From the NCBI GenBank assembly GCA_037013495.1, contig CM072801.1:16793501-16857500 (forward strand): a stretch of DNA of 64,000 nt, given 5' to 3'. The DNA is from Hippophae tibetana (lineage: Eukaryota; Streptophyta; Magnoliopsida; Rosales; Elaeagnaceae). The position numbers and the translations under genes are program-made. Below are positions 1 to 12,250 of the stretch, in pieces (position 1 is the first letter of the stretch; the number at the start of each line of letters is the position of its first letter). The notes below the pieces were generated by a model. That model did no database searches, was not told the origin of the DNA, and was given only the letters and a program-made list of their open reading frames with translations.

Positions 1-3000
1 GTGATGGAAACAAGGCAGAAGTTGAAGTAATAGGGCATTTTAGATTACTTTTGAAAACTGGCTTGTATTTTGGATTTGTTTGATACTTTTGTTGTACCGT
101 CTTTTAGGCGGAACTTAATTTCTATTTTTGCATTGGACAAATTAGGTTTTACTTGTTCATTTGGAGATAGAAAGTTTGGTTTGTATCAAAACTCCAATCT
201 GATTGCTTTTGGTTTTCTATCTATTTTAGATCATATTTATGCTTTAGATATTGTTGCTTCCTATAATGAGACCTTGAACTATGAAACTCGAAATGCTAGA
301 CAAAAATTAACACATCAGGATTTAGCTATACTTTGGCATAAGCATTTAGGTCATATTTCTCAATAGAGAATTACATGTCTTATTCAAAGTGATATTTTAT
401 GGCCTTTAGACATGTTGGATCTTGGTCTATGCATTGTGTGTGCAAAAGGGAAAACAAACAAGCATGCGTAAATATACAACCAATCATATGATGGATGTCC
501 TTGAGTTGATACATACAGACATATGTGGGCCATTCCTTACAGCTACTAGAAATGGGCATGTATATTTTATCGATTTCATTGATGACTATTCTAGATATAG
601 TTATATATTTTTAATTAAAGAAAAGGCTCAAGCTTTGGACATATTTAAATCCTTCAAGGTTGAATTTGAGTTACAGCTCAACAAAAGGATTAAAAACGTC
701 AGATCGAATCGTGGTGGTGAATACTATGGTCGGTATGATGACTCAGGAGATCAACGTCCATGGCCTTTTGATAAATTTTTAGAGGAAAATGAAATTGTAC
801 CACAGTATACAATGCCAAGTTCGCCCACAATGAACGGTGTGGCTGAAAGGTGCAATCGAACATTAATGAGATGGTACGGAGTATGATTTCTCATACCTCG
901 CTTCCATTGAACCTCTAGGGAGAAGCACTTAAGACGATAGCATATATTTTGAACCGGGTACTGACTAAAGCAATGATCAAAACTCCATATGAATTGTGGA
1001 TTGGGCGGAAGCCCAGTCTCCAGCACTTAAGAATTTTGAGTTGTCTAGTTGAAGCTCGGCCTTATAGGCCAAGAGAAAAAGCTGGACGAAAGGACAATTA
1101 GCTGCTATTTTTTCGGATATGCAGAAAGGTCCCGGGGTATAAATTTTATTATCCCACTAATAGAACAATTTTTGAGACAAATACAGTTAAGTTCTTTGAG
1201 GATGTTATGATTTAAGAGGGAAATACAAATTAAATTGTCTTTGAAGAGAAACAAGATTCTTCTATACAAGGGGTGCAAAAAAATGGTACCAATTGTAATA
1301 AGAATATCTGGAGACTCATTGGTTCAAGATCGTACAATGAATGAACCTCTAGAAATGGAAGAGAATATGGTACAAGACAATGTTGATGTTGAAGAGGAAC
1401 CTATACCATCTCAAGAACTTCAAGAACAAGTGTCTTTAAGGTAATCCATAAGAGAGAAAAGAAGCACAATATCTAAAGATTATGTTGTGTCCCTTCAAGA
1501 ACATGAATTTGACATTGACATGATGAAGGATGACCCTCTAAGTCTTTATCAGGCTTTGGAAAGTACGAATTCTCATAAATGGATCGAAGACATGAATAAG
1601 GAAATAAAGTCAATGTATGACAAAAAATTCTAAGATATCGTTCCATTACCTGAAGGTGTGAAACCTGTTGGTTGCAAATGGATATTTAAGACCAAGAGGG
1701 ATTCAGAAGGTAATGTGGAAAGTACAAAGTATAGTTTTTTATTAAGGGGTTTACATAGAAAGAAGGCATTGAGTTTATGGAAACTTTCTCACCTGTGTCT
1801 ATGAAAGATTCCTTTAGAATTATCATGGATTTAGTTGCACATTTTGATCTTGAGTTACACCAGATGAATGTTAAGACTGCATTTCTCAATGGCAACATTG
1901 ATGAATCCATTTATATGGTGCAACCACCTAACTTTGAGTCTGATGACTCAAAGAAAATGGTTTGCAAATTAAATAAATCCATCTATGGACTCAAGCAATC
2001 GTCTCGACAGTGGTATTTTAAATTTCATCAAGTAATTATCTCATTTTTATTTGAGCTTAACTTGGTGGGTGAATGCATATATCACAAGTTCAGTGGGAAT
2101 AAGTTTATGTTTCTAGTTTTATGTGTTGATGACATATTGATTTCCAGTAACGATATAAACATGATGCGTGAAACTAAGATATTTCTTTTCAGACATTTCG
2201 ATATGAAAGATCTTGGCAAAGTATCATATGTGTTAGGCCTTAAAATACAAAGAGATCAAAATAAGGGTATTTTGGGGCTTTCACAACAAGCATATATCGA
2301 TAAAATTCTTAAGCGATATGGCATGGAACACTGTAAACCAGGAAATATCCCTATTGTAAAAGGAGACAAATTTAGTCTCAATCAATGTCCAAAAACAAAA
2401 CTCGAGAAATCAGAAATGCACCAGATTCCATATGCTTCAGTAGTAGGAAGTCTGATATATGCTCAAGTGTGTACGCGTCTAGATATTGCGTACATCACAG
2501 GAATGTTAGGTTGGTATTTCAGTAATCCTGGTATGGATCACTAGAGAGCAACCAAGAAAGTACTTAGGTACTTGCAAAAAATGAAGGATCATATGCTGAC
2601 ATATCAGAGATTAGATAAGCTTGAGGTTATTGGATACACTGATTCTGATTTTGTGGACTGTATGGATAGCATGGAGTCAACATCCGGTTATATTTGTATG
2701 TTGGTTGGATGAGCTATTTCTTAGAGGAGTGCACAACAGACCATGATTTCTTCTTCCACCATGGAAACTGAATTCATTATGTGTTTTGAGGCATCAAGCC
2801 ATGGAATATGGCTAAGGAATTTTGTCATGACTACATATTGTGGATACTGTTAAGTTACCACTCAAGATATATTGTGATAATAATTCAATAGTACTATATT
2901 CTAACAACAATAGGAGCTTGTCGAAATCCAAACATATCGACATTAAGTTCCTTACTATGAAGGAAAGAGTTCAGAGTGGACTTATAAGTATTGAGCATAT

Positions 3001-3582
3001 TGGTACAACTTCCATGCTAGTAGATCCACTGACTAAGGGATTGGTACCCAAATAGTTTCATGAGCATGTCGCTCACATGGGTATCTATGCCACAGAGGAT
3101 TATCATATTTAGTGGGAGTTTTTATTTTATGTATCATGTTTTATGATTATATGATATACTTTTACAGATATCATGCAATTAACTTTTATAGGATATTCTG
3201 TTATTTGTATATATCATCCAGTTATTCAGACTTCATTTATTTAGCTTTCAGTTATTCAATTTATTATGCATTTTGATTTTTGATTGACCTCAAAATCAAG
3301 TTAAGTTAAGTTAAAGTGACCAAATTGGAAATAGGCATATGGATCACATTACATGTAATTTCCAAACTACACATCCTCTTCATGATTCATGTCATTCATT
3401 TATGTTTACACAATGATTTATGTTGGTTTAGTTCACTTTATGAGACAAATACTACTTAAGTCCTTGTGAATATGATTGATGGACGGAATTGGTTGATGAT
3501 GCAAAAGGCTATGACAACGCAGTTTGAGTACTCAATTTGGTTTTATCAATATATGTATTTATATATAGACCAAGTGGGAGAT

Positions 3583-4674
3583 TGTTGGAATTAATTTCAA
3601 TTAATTACAACATATATGGGCATATATGTGATATAAATATATATTGAATAATAGACTGTCAAATATTTAATTAGACCTGTTATAAAGTGATCAAATTAAA
3701 TATTATCTATCAGGTTTAATATGTGTCATGAGAAGTGAGGCCTTTAATGTGTAGAATGTGTATTAATAACTTTATGATTTAGTGATGATCTAAATTATAT
3801 AAAGTTTGGAAATAATACAATTATGTTATTGACTCCTAGAGAACACAATTAAATATGACAATGTTCTTTAAATAAGAAAATATCCAATAAGGTAAGTTTT
3901 GAATTCAGAATTTGAATCCATGTAGGATTAAATATAGAAATTTCCAATAATACAATTTTTGAATTTAGAATTTGAATCCGCGTATGATTCAATAAGGAAA
4001 TTTCCAATAAGGCAAGTTTTAAATTCAGAATTTGAATTCGTGTAGGATTTAATAAAGAAATTTCCAATAAGGCATTCAGAATTTGGATCCATGTAGGATT
4101 TAATAAGAAAATTTCCAATAAGACAAGTTTTGAATTCGGAATTTGAATCCACGTAGGATTTAATAAGGAAATTTCTAATAAAGCAAGTTTTGAATTCAGA
4201 ATTTGAATCCGCTTATGATTCAATAAGGAAATATTAAATAAGAAAATAGATTACATATCACCTCTTGAAATTTAGAGACGTCTTTTCCTCTACTAGCGTC
4301 TCTTCATCTCTCTTTCTTAATATAATTCGGCTCTCTCTATATATATTAAATATATAGAAAACAGAGAAATAGAAAGAAGAATTAAAACAAAAGGGAAAGA
4401 GTTTTCGGTTAAGAACTTGCAATTTAGGTATTTTTTATTGTATAGAAAAAAACATTGTTACTACCGTCTCTCTTGCTATCTCCATCGAACTTGAGAGGGA
4501 TTACTTGAAGATCTAAAGACTTCCAGTGATAACCGATAATTATGTCTCTTTGAAAGATCATTGCAATAGATCAAGATAATTTAGAATCAAAGATTGAAAG
4601 TTGACTAGAGGATCATAATAAATTTAAGATTTATGAATTATAATATGGTTATGTAAGACACATAAATTCCATCA
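3583..4674 (+). repeat. 3' LTR of the Copia element
   Basis: The LTR begins TGTTGGAATT directly after the polypurine tract and ends AATTCCATCA, an imperfect inverted repeat of its start. It is about 1.09 kb long. The middle holds a 60-bp minisatellite. The end at 4674 is inferred from the terminal inverted repeat, because the partner LTR is not in the window. Confidence 0.75.
3880..4245 (+). repeat. 60-bp minisatellite inside a Copia LTR, six units
   Basis: The core AATTTGAATCC recurs near 3909, 3969, 4029, 4079, 4139 and 4199. The spacing is 60 bp except for one unit about 10 bp shorter. Units also share TTTCCAATAAGGCAAG and GGATTTAATAAGGAAA. Open frames across this region are repeat artefacts, not genes. 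Confidence 0.9.
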
Positions 4675-4858
4675 ACTCGATTCTCAATGTATTAGTCGGG
4701 TAATATTATTATTATTATATATATATATATAGAGAGAGGGAAAATTAATACTCCTAATTTTTTAAGCAATATTTTACTTTTATATCTTAATAACCGAGAT
4801 TTATTAGGAAATAAAGTAAGAAATATCATGACATATAAAATGTAAAAAATTATATAAC

Positions 4859-4861
<3 letters not shown>

Positions 4862-4910
<49 letters not shown>

Positions 4911-4918
4911 TTTTTTTT
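4862..4918. repeat. (TA)n microsatellite
   Basis: An uninterrupted AT/TA dinucleotide run of about 57 bp lies in AT-rich non-coding DNA. Confidence 0.95.
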
Positions 4919-5655
4919 TTTGTTTTCTCTTTGATATAACAAGTAGTTTATTAATGAACTGATATATGTTAAGTATAGGTATCATGAAGATATGGTTAAG
5001 TAATGTAATGGGATTGGAATACGTGTTAGTTAATGGATAAATTTATAAAAATATAAGATTAAGTGGTATTTATCATTATTAATAAAATAGATAAAAATAA
5101 AATATCAATAAATTAAAGACATATTTTAAATAAAAATAAAAATATTAATTTATCAATAATAATATTTTATCAATAATTAAATCCTAAATATTAATAGTTA
5201 AATTATAAACCTTAATACTAATTTATTGTAGTAAATTTTAAACTCAAAATCTTAATAATTAAGTTTTATAAATCATTAAATTTTAAACTCTAAATCTTAA
5301 AATCAAAATTATTTAAATTTAAGATTATTTTTAATTTTTTTAATTTTTTTATTAAATATAAATATCCATTGTCTTTCATTCCTTACGTGAGACACACTAA
5401 TTGTCATCTAAAAAATAAAGGTACTTTATTAAATTTAATATGGCACTTAACATTCATGGCCTTTGTCTGTAATTGTCACTTGGCACAAAATTGATGTGTA
5501 AAAAACATTTTTGCAGGGTACGTACGACACTTTGAAATATGAAGCATAAAATTCGAAAAATATTTAATCAAAAATAGTGATTGGTTAATTAACTGTACGA
5601 CACGCATAGCAATATGTATGGTTTAAGAATAAAGATAAGAAAATAATTTAATTAC

Positions 5656-5819
5656 TTTGGAGTGAAGGAGAGAGGTACAGGGTCCTGAAGGAGAGTAGGA
5701 TGAGATAATCCTGGCAAGTTACAACTTATACTTAAATACACCGGCTTCCTTTCTTCCATGCAAGTTGATATGGCTTTGTCAATCATCTCCCTTCCATCTT
5801 TCAAATTGAGAACAACAGC
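5656..5819 (-). pseudogene. PDC: PDC exon 2, copy 1 (open)
   Basis: These 164 nt encode AVVLNLKDGREM..KAISTCMEE..PVYLSISCNLPG..DPVPLSFTPK. They match the PDC segment that follows ..CFQPITCHQ in plant enzymes. It is flanked by an AG acceptor (5820-5821) and a GT donor (5654-5655). No stop lies in the exon. It is the best preserved of three exon 2 copies in the window. Confidence 0.88.
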
Positions 5820-6880
5820 CTATATATGTATAGTTATCACAAAAGGTTATGAGTTTAATTACTTATACCATATATTTGAAGACTAAATATACAAAGGCGC
5901 TTTATAATCAAATATAAAAAAATAAAAATTATTCAAAAGCGATTTTGGATTAAAAAAATACATTTTATGCTTTTTTTTAAATTAATTTTAATAAAAACAC
6001 CAATAAATAAATCCTAAATAACACTCTTTCGTTTAAGTAATTTTCTTATAAAACATTAAGAGTAGGCCTGCATGAAAGACACGAAAATAATTATACTAAT
6101 AACTATAAATATCTCTGACCGATTTATGATACATTTAGTTAATAATGGTCGGTAATAGTTTTTTCATTTTTTACTTACATTTTTTATTTTTTAATATTTA
6201 TTAAAAAAATATTTAATTTTAAAAAAATTAATGTTAAAATATTCTTTATTTTATTACATTATTTAAAATATTAGACATTAATTTTTATTTATTTTTAACT
6301 ATTTAGTACATGTTTATAAGTAAAATAAAAATATATAAAAGTTAAATTAAATAAAATCTAATCTAATTATTCTAAGTATTGTTATTTTATTATTAAAAAT
6401 GTATTTTTTAATAATTATATGTATATAAAAAAATAATATTAATATATATTTGATTTCGATTAATAATAATTTCGATATTACAATAACCATCATTATCCTA
6501 CATATTATTGATTAAGTTGTTTTTCGAAGAAAAAATGTTAAATTTTTACGGATAATTATTATTTCAATTATCTATAATTAAAATATTTATCTTTAATTAT
6601 GATGACTTTTACAGATAATTTTTTGGAAAAACAATACTTTTTTTTAACAAGTGTGACATTTGTTTGTGATTTATGTATTTATGTTTACGTTAAAAGTGAT
6701 TTAAAAAAATGATTTTAGGAATAACTACAAACAGCCAAACATATATATATATATATATATAAGAGTTCTGAAAGTACTCCTGTTACCTTTTTAACGTTTG
6801 ATCTTAAAGAGCATTTTATTGTTAGGAGTGTTTTGACAAGTTTCCATAAGCCCTAATTCCCTTTAACAGTAATTATGTAT
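5820..6880. other. PDC intron 1, left part, AT-rich
   Basis: This stretch lies between exon 2 and the young Copia. It is very AT-rich, with a short (AT)n run near 6742-6761, and has no coding potential that I can recognise. Joined with 12251-12836 it makes an intron of about 1.6 kb without the Copia. Confidence 0.7.
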
Positions 6881-7086
6881 TGTTAATGTATATCTAATAA
6901 TATATTAATATATATATTTATATATATATCTGCTAATGTATATCTCTAATGTATATCTCTTTATTTCTGGCATATCTTTAGTTAGTTACTTTAGACATAT
7001 CTAATTTACTTGTAACTCCTATATAAAGGCACCATGTATATTCATTTATTCACAGAATAAAATACAATCATTAAGTATTTCTAACA
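6881..7086 (+). repeat. 5' LTR of the young Copia
   Basis: This 206-bp LTR starts TGTTAATG and ends CTAACA. It contains three short TAATGTATATCT-type repeats in its first 110 bp and a TATA box. As read, it is identical to 12045-12250. Confidence 0.95.
7020..7027 (+). promoter_or_regulatory. TATA box of the Copia LTR promoter
   Basis: TATATAAA, followed by GG, lies 139 bp into the 206-bp LTR and matches the plant TATA consensus. The same motif recurs in the 3' LTR at 12184-12191, so the right copy could in principle drive transcription into flanking DNA. Confidence 0.7.
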
Positions 7087-7139
7087 TGTTATCAGAGCCA
7101 CTATTCTTGTCTTTCTAGCAGTTTTTCTTTTTGGTGATT

Positions 7140-7830
7140 ATTTAACCCTTATAGCTTCCGCTATCACAATAGCCGCTGGAATCATTCACCGTTTAACCTC
7201 CGACGTCTTTTAGCCGTTGTCCTTAGGTTCCGGAATTACAGTGGCCGTTGTTAAGGAGTTCCGCACCACACAAATAACTGCAACCACCGCCGCCGCCGTG
7301 CATATTGTTCCGAAATTTTTTTTCTGCATATACCACTGTGACCGTCTCAACCGGATCTACACAACCGTGGAAATATCGCGACTATCGGACACCGCACGCT
7401 CCCTCACGCGCCACACACCCAATCTGATGTCGTTCACGGGCCGCCGCCGCCGCCGTTAATCTTAAACCCGACGACCTATCAACAGATACCACTGTGTTCG
7501 TCTCAACCGGATCTACACAACTGTGTAAGTATCTCAGTCATACGACTCCGTACGCGCCCTCACGCGCCTCCAATAGACACGGCGCGTCAGATCCACGCGC
7601 CAAGCAGCCGCGCCATTCTCCTGCGTAGGGCTGACGTCATCTCCCCTTGTGCTGACGTCACCGAACCGATCAACCGGCTTTCGTCTGCCGCGCGCCCCTG
7701 ACCGCTGCCCGAACTGCCCGCCACCGTTGACCGACTGACCGTTGACCAACTGACCGACTGACCGTTGACCGGCTACCCGTTGCCCGTTGCCCGTTGACCG
7801 TTGACCGGATTTTTGCATTACAGGTTCACC
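7140..7830 (+). repeat. GC-rich, internally repeated leader of the young Copia
   Basis: The region between the primer site and gag is strikingly GC-rich beside an AT-rich LTR. It has a direct repeat of about 85 bp at an offset of 156 bp, starting near 7332 and 7488 (ACCACTGTG..CGTCTCAACC). A second cluster of short GTTGACC/ACTGACC/GTTGCCC units lies at 7720-7810. Open frames here lack any family resemblance and are composition artefacts. Confidence 0.8.
7632..7660 (+). promoter_or_regulatory. Pair of TGACGTCA sites in the Copia leader
   Basis: Two perfect palindromes TGACGTCA lie at 7632-7639 and 7653-7660, both within GCTGACGTCA. This is the core bound by plant bZIP (TGA/CREB-like) factors. 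Their role downstream of the LTR is inference. Confidence 0.5.
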
Positions 7831-7891
7831 CTACCCAGTTTTTCGCGTAGATCTCGTTTTTGCAGTCTGTTTTTGCATATTGTGTTTGCAA

Positions 7892-10800
7892 ATGGATAAA
7901 AAGGATAATTTTGTTTCTTGCCCTATCAGTACTATATTGGAGGGGACTAAGAATTATTTGTCATGGTCTCAAGCTATGCGCAGTTTTCTTAAGGGTCGTA
8001 TGCTCTGGCATTATTGTACTGGTGCAATTATTATTCCTGATAAAGGAGCAAGTGAAGAAGATGCTATCTTTCTTCGTCGCATGATTGAATGGGATAGTCA
8101 CAATCACATGATTCTCACATGGATTCGGAATACTTCTATTCCATCTATCTCCAATCTGTTAGGCAGTTTTGATGATGCCAAATCAGCATGGGATATGTTG
8201 ACTAAAAGGTACTCCACTACTCACGGATCCATGAAATATCAACTAATAGTTGAATTGCATAAACTACAATAGGGACCAGGGCAATCCATCAATGACTACT
8301 TTGATCAACTTCGCTTCCTTTGGGACCAAATTGACCTTTGTGATCCAATCTGGTCATGCTCAACAGATGCTCAGCAATATGCTACAATTAAGGATGAATT
8401 TCGTCTCTATGAGTTCTTGATGTCACTCCACAAGGACTTTGAGCCAATCCGAGGTCAGCTTCTTAATCGTAGTCCTCCTCCCTCTCTTGATACTGCTGTA
8501 AATGAGTTGGTTAGAGAAGAAGCTCGACTTGCAACCCTTCAAGCCCAAAATAAGCTCAATGTTTTGGCTATTACTCCTCCTGCTCCTGCCATTGAACAAC
8601 CTCAACAATCAGGTGATTCCTCTGGCTTTTACAATCGTCGCAGGCAGAGCAATAAAAGGTTCTGCAATTATTGCAAGCGTCATGGCCACACCATTGAAAC
8701 TTGTTACCGTCGCAACAAATCTACTGCTGTTGTTGCTAATACTGAGCCTACTTCATTGATGCCTTCTAGTTCAGCAGAGTCCCAGTCTTCTGAATCCACT
8801 ATCAACCTCTCCTCCATTGAACTACAGAAGATCATAACTCAGGCTGTTCAAATGGCTGGTAATGCATCTCTTTCCACTACCCTCTCAGTTTTGCCAGGTA
8901 AGTCTCAAAATTGGCTTTTTGACTCTGCATGTTGCAATCACATGACACCTCACTCATCTTTATTCTCCAAACTTGACCCTACACCACATCCTCTTAATAT
9001 TCATATAGCTGATGGTTCCACCATTCATGGGAATAGTCTAGGTTATGTTTCGACCTCTACCCTCTCTGTTCCTAGGGTTTTCCATGTACCTGACCTATCT
9101 TATAATTTATGCTCTGTGGGACAATTAGCTGAACTAGGATATCGCCTTATTTTTGACTATTCTGGGTGTATTGTGCAGGATCCGAGGACGGGGCAAGAGC
9201 TTGGGACCGGTCCTAGGGTCGGGCGTATGTTTCCCGTAAACAATCTTCATCTTCCACCTGTTGCTCCTGCCTCTGTTGCTGCTGCAACTGCTGCAGTTTC
9301 TTCCTTACCTTCTCTCGCACTTTGGCATTCTCGTCTTGGTCATGCCCCATCCTCTCGGGTACAACAGTTAGCTTCTAAAGGTCTATTGGGCTCTGTGTCC
9401 AAAGATAATTTTGATTGTACTTCATGTCAGTTAGGAAAACAACCAGCTTTACCTTTCAATAATAGTACATCTATCTCTAATAGTATTTTTGAGTTAATTC
9501 ATTCTGATGTTTGGGGACCTTCTCCTGTTACTAGTATTGGTGGATCTCGATATTTTGTTATTTTTATTGATGATTATTCTCGTTATAGTTGGATCTTTCC
9601 AATGAAATCTCGTTCTGAAATCTTATCAATATACAGTAACTTTGCAAAAATGGTTGAAACATAATTCTCCAAACATATCAAAACGTTTCGATCTGATAAT
9701 GCTCTTGAATATACTCAAAATGATTTTCAAACTCTATTACACTCCTATGGCACTGTACATCATCTAACCTGTCCAGGAACCTCTCAACAAAATGGTCGAG
9801 CCGAAAGAAAACTTCGTCATATTCTTGACACTGTTCGTGCTCTTCTTCTCTCTGCCAAAGTTCCTGCCCCATTTTGGGGTGAAGCTGCTCTTCATGCTGT
9901 TTATGCCATTAATCGCATTCCAAGCGCTGTCATTCATAATCAGACTCCGTATGAGCGCCTTTTTGGATCATCTCCTAACTATCATTACCTTCGCTCATTC
10001 GGATCTGCTTGTTTCGTTCTTCTTCAGCCTCATGAACACAACAAACTTGAGCCTCGGTCTAGACTTTGTTGTTTTCTTGGTTATGGTGAAACTCAAAAAG
10101 GGTATCGATGCTATGATCCTGTCTCACATCGTCTCCGTGTTTCCCGTAATGTTGTCTTTTGGGAACACCGTTTATTTGTTGAACTTTCTCACTTTCGTTC
10201 TTCCCTAACTAATTCCAATGTTTTAGAAATTTTTCCAAATGAGTCTCTTGTTCCTTCTACAGATACTTCTAATCCATCTTTGGACGTCACTATTCAATCT
10301 TCAGATATTTTTGATGATTCTCCTAGACAGGTCATAGAAGAACAGGTTGATAATGAGCTACCTCACCTTATACATAGGTCCCTTGCTCCTGCTCCGCCTG
10401 AAGATCCTCAACAAGACATTCCACCTCGCCACTCAACCCGGGTAAGATCCATTCCTACACATTTACTTGACTATCATTGTTACACTGCCCTTGCTACACT
10501 CTATGAGCCTCACACCTATCGTGAGGCATCTACTAACCCTTCTTGGCAGATTGCAATGAAAGAAGAAATTGATGCATTAACCAAAAACCATACTTGGGAT
10601 CTTGTTACTCTCCCTCCTGGTCAATCTGTGGTTGGTAGTAAGTGGATCTATAAGATCAAGACTCGCTCTGATGGGTCTATCGATCGCTATAAGGCTCGTC
10701 TTGTAGCAAGAGGTTTTACACAAGAGTATGGGATTGATTATGAAGAGACTTTTGCTCCAGTTGCCCGTATTTCCTCTATTCGTACCCTCTTAGCTGTTGC

Positions 10801-12031
10801 CGCTGCTAGTAAATGGGACCTTTTTCAGATGGATGTTAAAAATGCATTCCTTAATGGGGATCTGCATGAAGAAGTCTATATGCAACCTCCTCCTGGTCTT
10901 TCTGTTGAAACAAATAAGGTTTGTCGCCTTCGACGTGCAATTTATGGCCTTAAACAAGCTCCACGAGCATGGTTTGCCAAATTCAGTTCTACCATTCTTC
11001 GCTTGGGTTACACTGCCAGTCCTTATGATTCTGCCTTATTTCTTCGTCGCAATGATAAAGGCACCATTTTGCTTCTTCTATATGTGGATGATATGATCAT
11101 AACTGGTGATGACCTCAGTGGCATTCAAGAACTCAAGGATTTTCTTAGTCAGCAGTTTGAGATGAAAGACCTTGGACATTTAAGCTATTTCTTGGGTCTT
11201 GAGATCACTCGTTCCACAGATGGTCTTTACATTACTCAAGCAAAGTATGCATCTGATCTCATATCTCAAGCTGGACTCACTGATAATAAGACTGTTGACA
11301 CTCCAGTTGAACTTAATACGCATCTGACACCATCAGAGGGGCAACCATTGTCTAATCCCTCTCTTTATAGACGATTGGTTGGCAGTCTAGTTTATCTTAC
11401 AGTTACTCGTCCAGACATCTCTTATGCTGTTCATCAGGTGAGCCAGTATCTGTCTGCTCCACGATCGACTCATTATGCTGCTGTTCTGCGTATTCTACGA
11501 TACTTGAAAGGCACTATCTTTCATGGCCTTTTCTACTCAGTTCAGTCTCCTTTAGTACTTCGTGCATTCTCTGATGCTGATTGGGCAGGAGATCCTACTG
11601 ATCGCAGGTCCACTACAGGTTATTGCTTTCTCCTTGGTACTTCTTTGATTTCTTGGCGAAGTAAGAAACAAACCTTTGTGGCCCGCTCCAGTACTGAAGC
11701 AGAATATCGTGCTCTTGCTGATACCACATCTGAGCTCCTTTGGCTACGATGGCTCCTTAAGGATTTGGGTGTGTCCACATCTTCTGCAACTCCTCTTTAT
11801 TGTGATAATCAGAGTGCCATGCATATTGCTCACAACGATGTCTTCCATGAACGGACTAAACACATCGAGATTGATTGTCACTTTATTCGCTCTCATCTTA
11901 TCCATGGTGCTCTCAAGCTTTTTCCTGTTTCCTCCAACGATCAACTTGCAGATATTTTCACTAAGGCACTTCCCAAAGGACGCACTCGTAATTTGGTTGA
12001 CAACCTCAAGTTGGTCTCACATCCACCTTGA
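7892..12031 (+). pseudogene. gag-pol coding region of the young Copia
   Basis: Domains by approximate position: gag nucleic-acid-binding region 7890-8650; CCHC knuckle near 8660-8700 (CNYCKRHGHTIETC); aspartic protease near 8920-9130, where the family motif is read as DSACCNH; GAG-pre-integrase with LWHSRLGH near 9320; integrase 9480-10050; reverse transcriptase 10540-11250, with LNGDLHEEVYM and the catalytic YVDDM; RNase H 11560-12030, with YCDNQSA and the C-terminal DIFTKALP. In Copia elements these are made as one polyprotein. A few breaks interrupt it here, so it is listed as a pseudogene although most domains are well conserved. Confidence 0.9.
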
Positions 12032-12044
12032 GTTTGAGGGGGAC

Positions 12045-12250
12045 TGTTAATGTATATCTAATAATATATTAATATATATATTTATATATATATCTGCTAA
12101 TGTATATCTCTAATGTATATCTCTTTATTTCTGGCATATCTTTAGTTAGTTACTTTAGACATATCTAATTTACTTGTAACTCCTATATAAAGGCACCATG
12201 TATATTCATTTATTCACAGAATAAAATACAATCATTAAGTATTTCTAACA
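12045..12250 (+). repeat. 3' LTR of the young Copia
   Basis: This 206-bp LTR is, as read, identical to 6881-7086. It follows the purine tract directly and ends CTAACA, after which GTAAT resumes the intron. Confidence 0.95.

Larger units (their letters stand above)
1..4674 (+). mobile_element. Ty1/Copia retrotransposon, 3' part, degenerate
   Basis: This is an old plus-strand Copia element that enters from the left edge of the window. Recognisable parts in order are GAG-pre-integrase (about 70-365), integrase core (about 420-1000, with the IHTD and DDYSRY motifs), reverse transcriptase (about 1660-2540, with LNGNIDESIY and the catalytic CVDDI), and RNase H (about 2620-3050, with the YCDN motif). 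A purine-rich tract at 3571-3580 (CAAGTGGGAG) stands just before the right LTR. The order GAG-integrase-RT-RNase H is diagnostic for Copia. The left LTR and most of gag lie outside the window. The coding region carries many breaks, roughly ten or more, so the element is a fossil of considerable age. Confidence 0.9.
4675..5870. repeat. PDC-linked duplicated segment, copy 1
   Basis: This segment holds AT-rich intronic or flanking DNA followed by a copy of PDC exon 2. It is closely similar to 17150-17932 joined with 22356-22590 (copy 2) and to 22591-23510 (copy 3). Shared landmarks are the block around 4985-5190, the TTACGTGAGACAC block near 5385, and the exon 2 block at 5619-5820. The left edge coincides with the end of the Copia LTR, so the original segment probably extended further left. 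Confidence 0.85.
6881..12250 (+). mobile_element. Young Ty1/Copia retrotransposon with identical LTRs
   Basis: A full-length 5370-bp Copia element on the plus strand sits in intron 1 of the PDC fragment. Both LTRs are 206 bp and I read no difference between them, so insertion was very recent. Next to the 5' LTR, TGTTATCAGAGCCAC (7087-7101) matches the initiator-Met tRNA primer site. A purine tract TTGAGGGGGA lies about 12034-12043. Parts in order are gag, CCHC zinc knuckle, protease, GAG-pre-integrase, integrase, reverse transcriptase and RNase H. GTAAT occurs next to both ends (6869-6873 and 12251-12255) but is separated from the 5' LTR by 7 extra bases, so the target duplication is not clean. 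The coding region looks nearly whole, with only a few breaks (about two to four). The lineage within Copia is uncertain. Confidence 0.95.

Noticed and set aside
3849-4223. Long minus-strand open frame with repeated residues
   Set aside because: It is only the translation of the 60-bp minisatellite in a Copia LTR, with no family resemblance and no promoter context.
4692-4985. Open frame rich in Ile/Tyr repeats
   Set aside because: It translates the (TA)n microsatellite; no protein family.
7217-7818. GC-rich open frames on both strands before the Copia gag
   Set aside because: They arise from the GC-rich repeated leader and lack any motif; gag starts further right.
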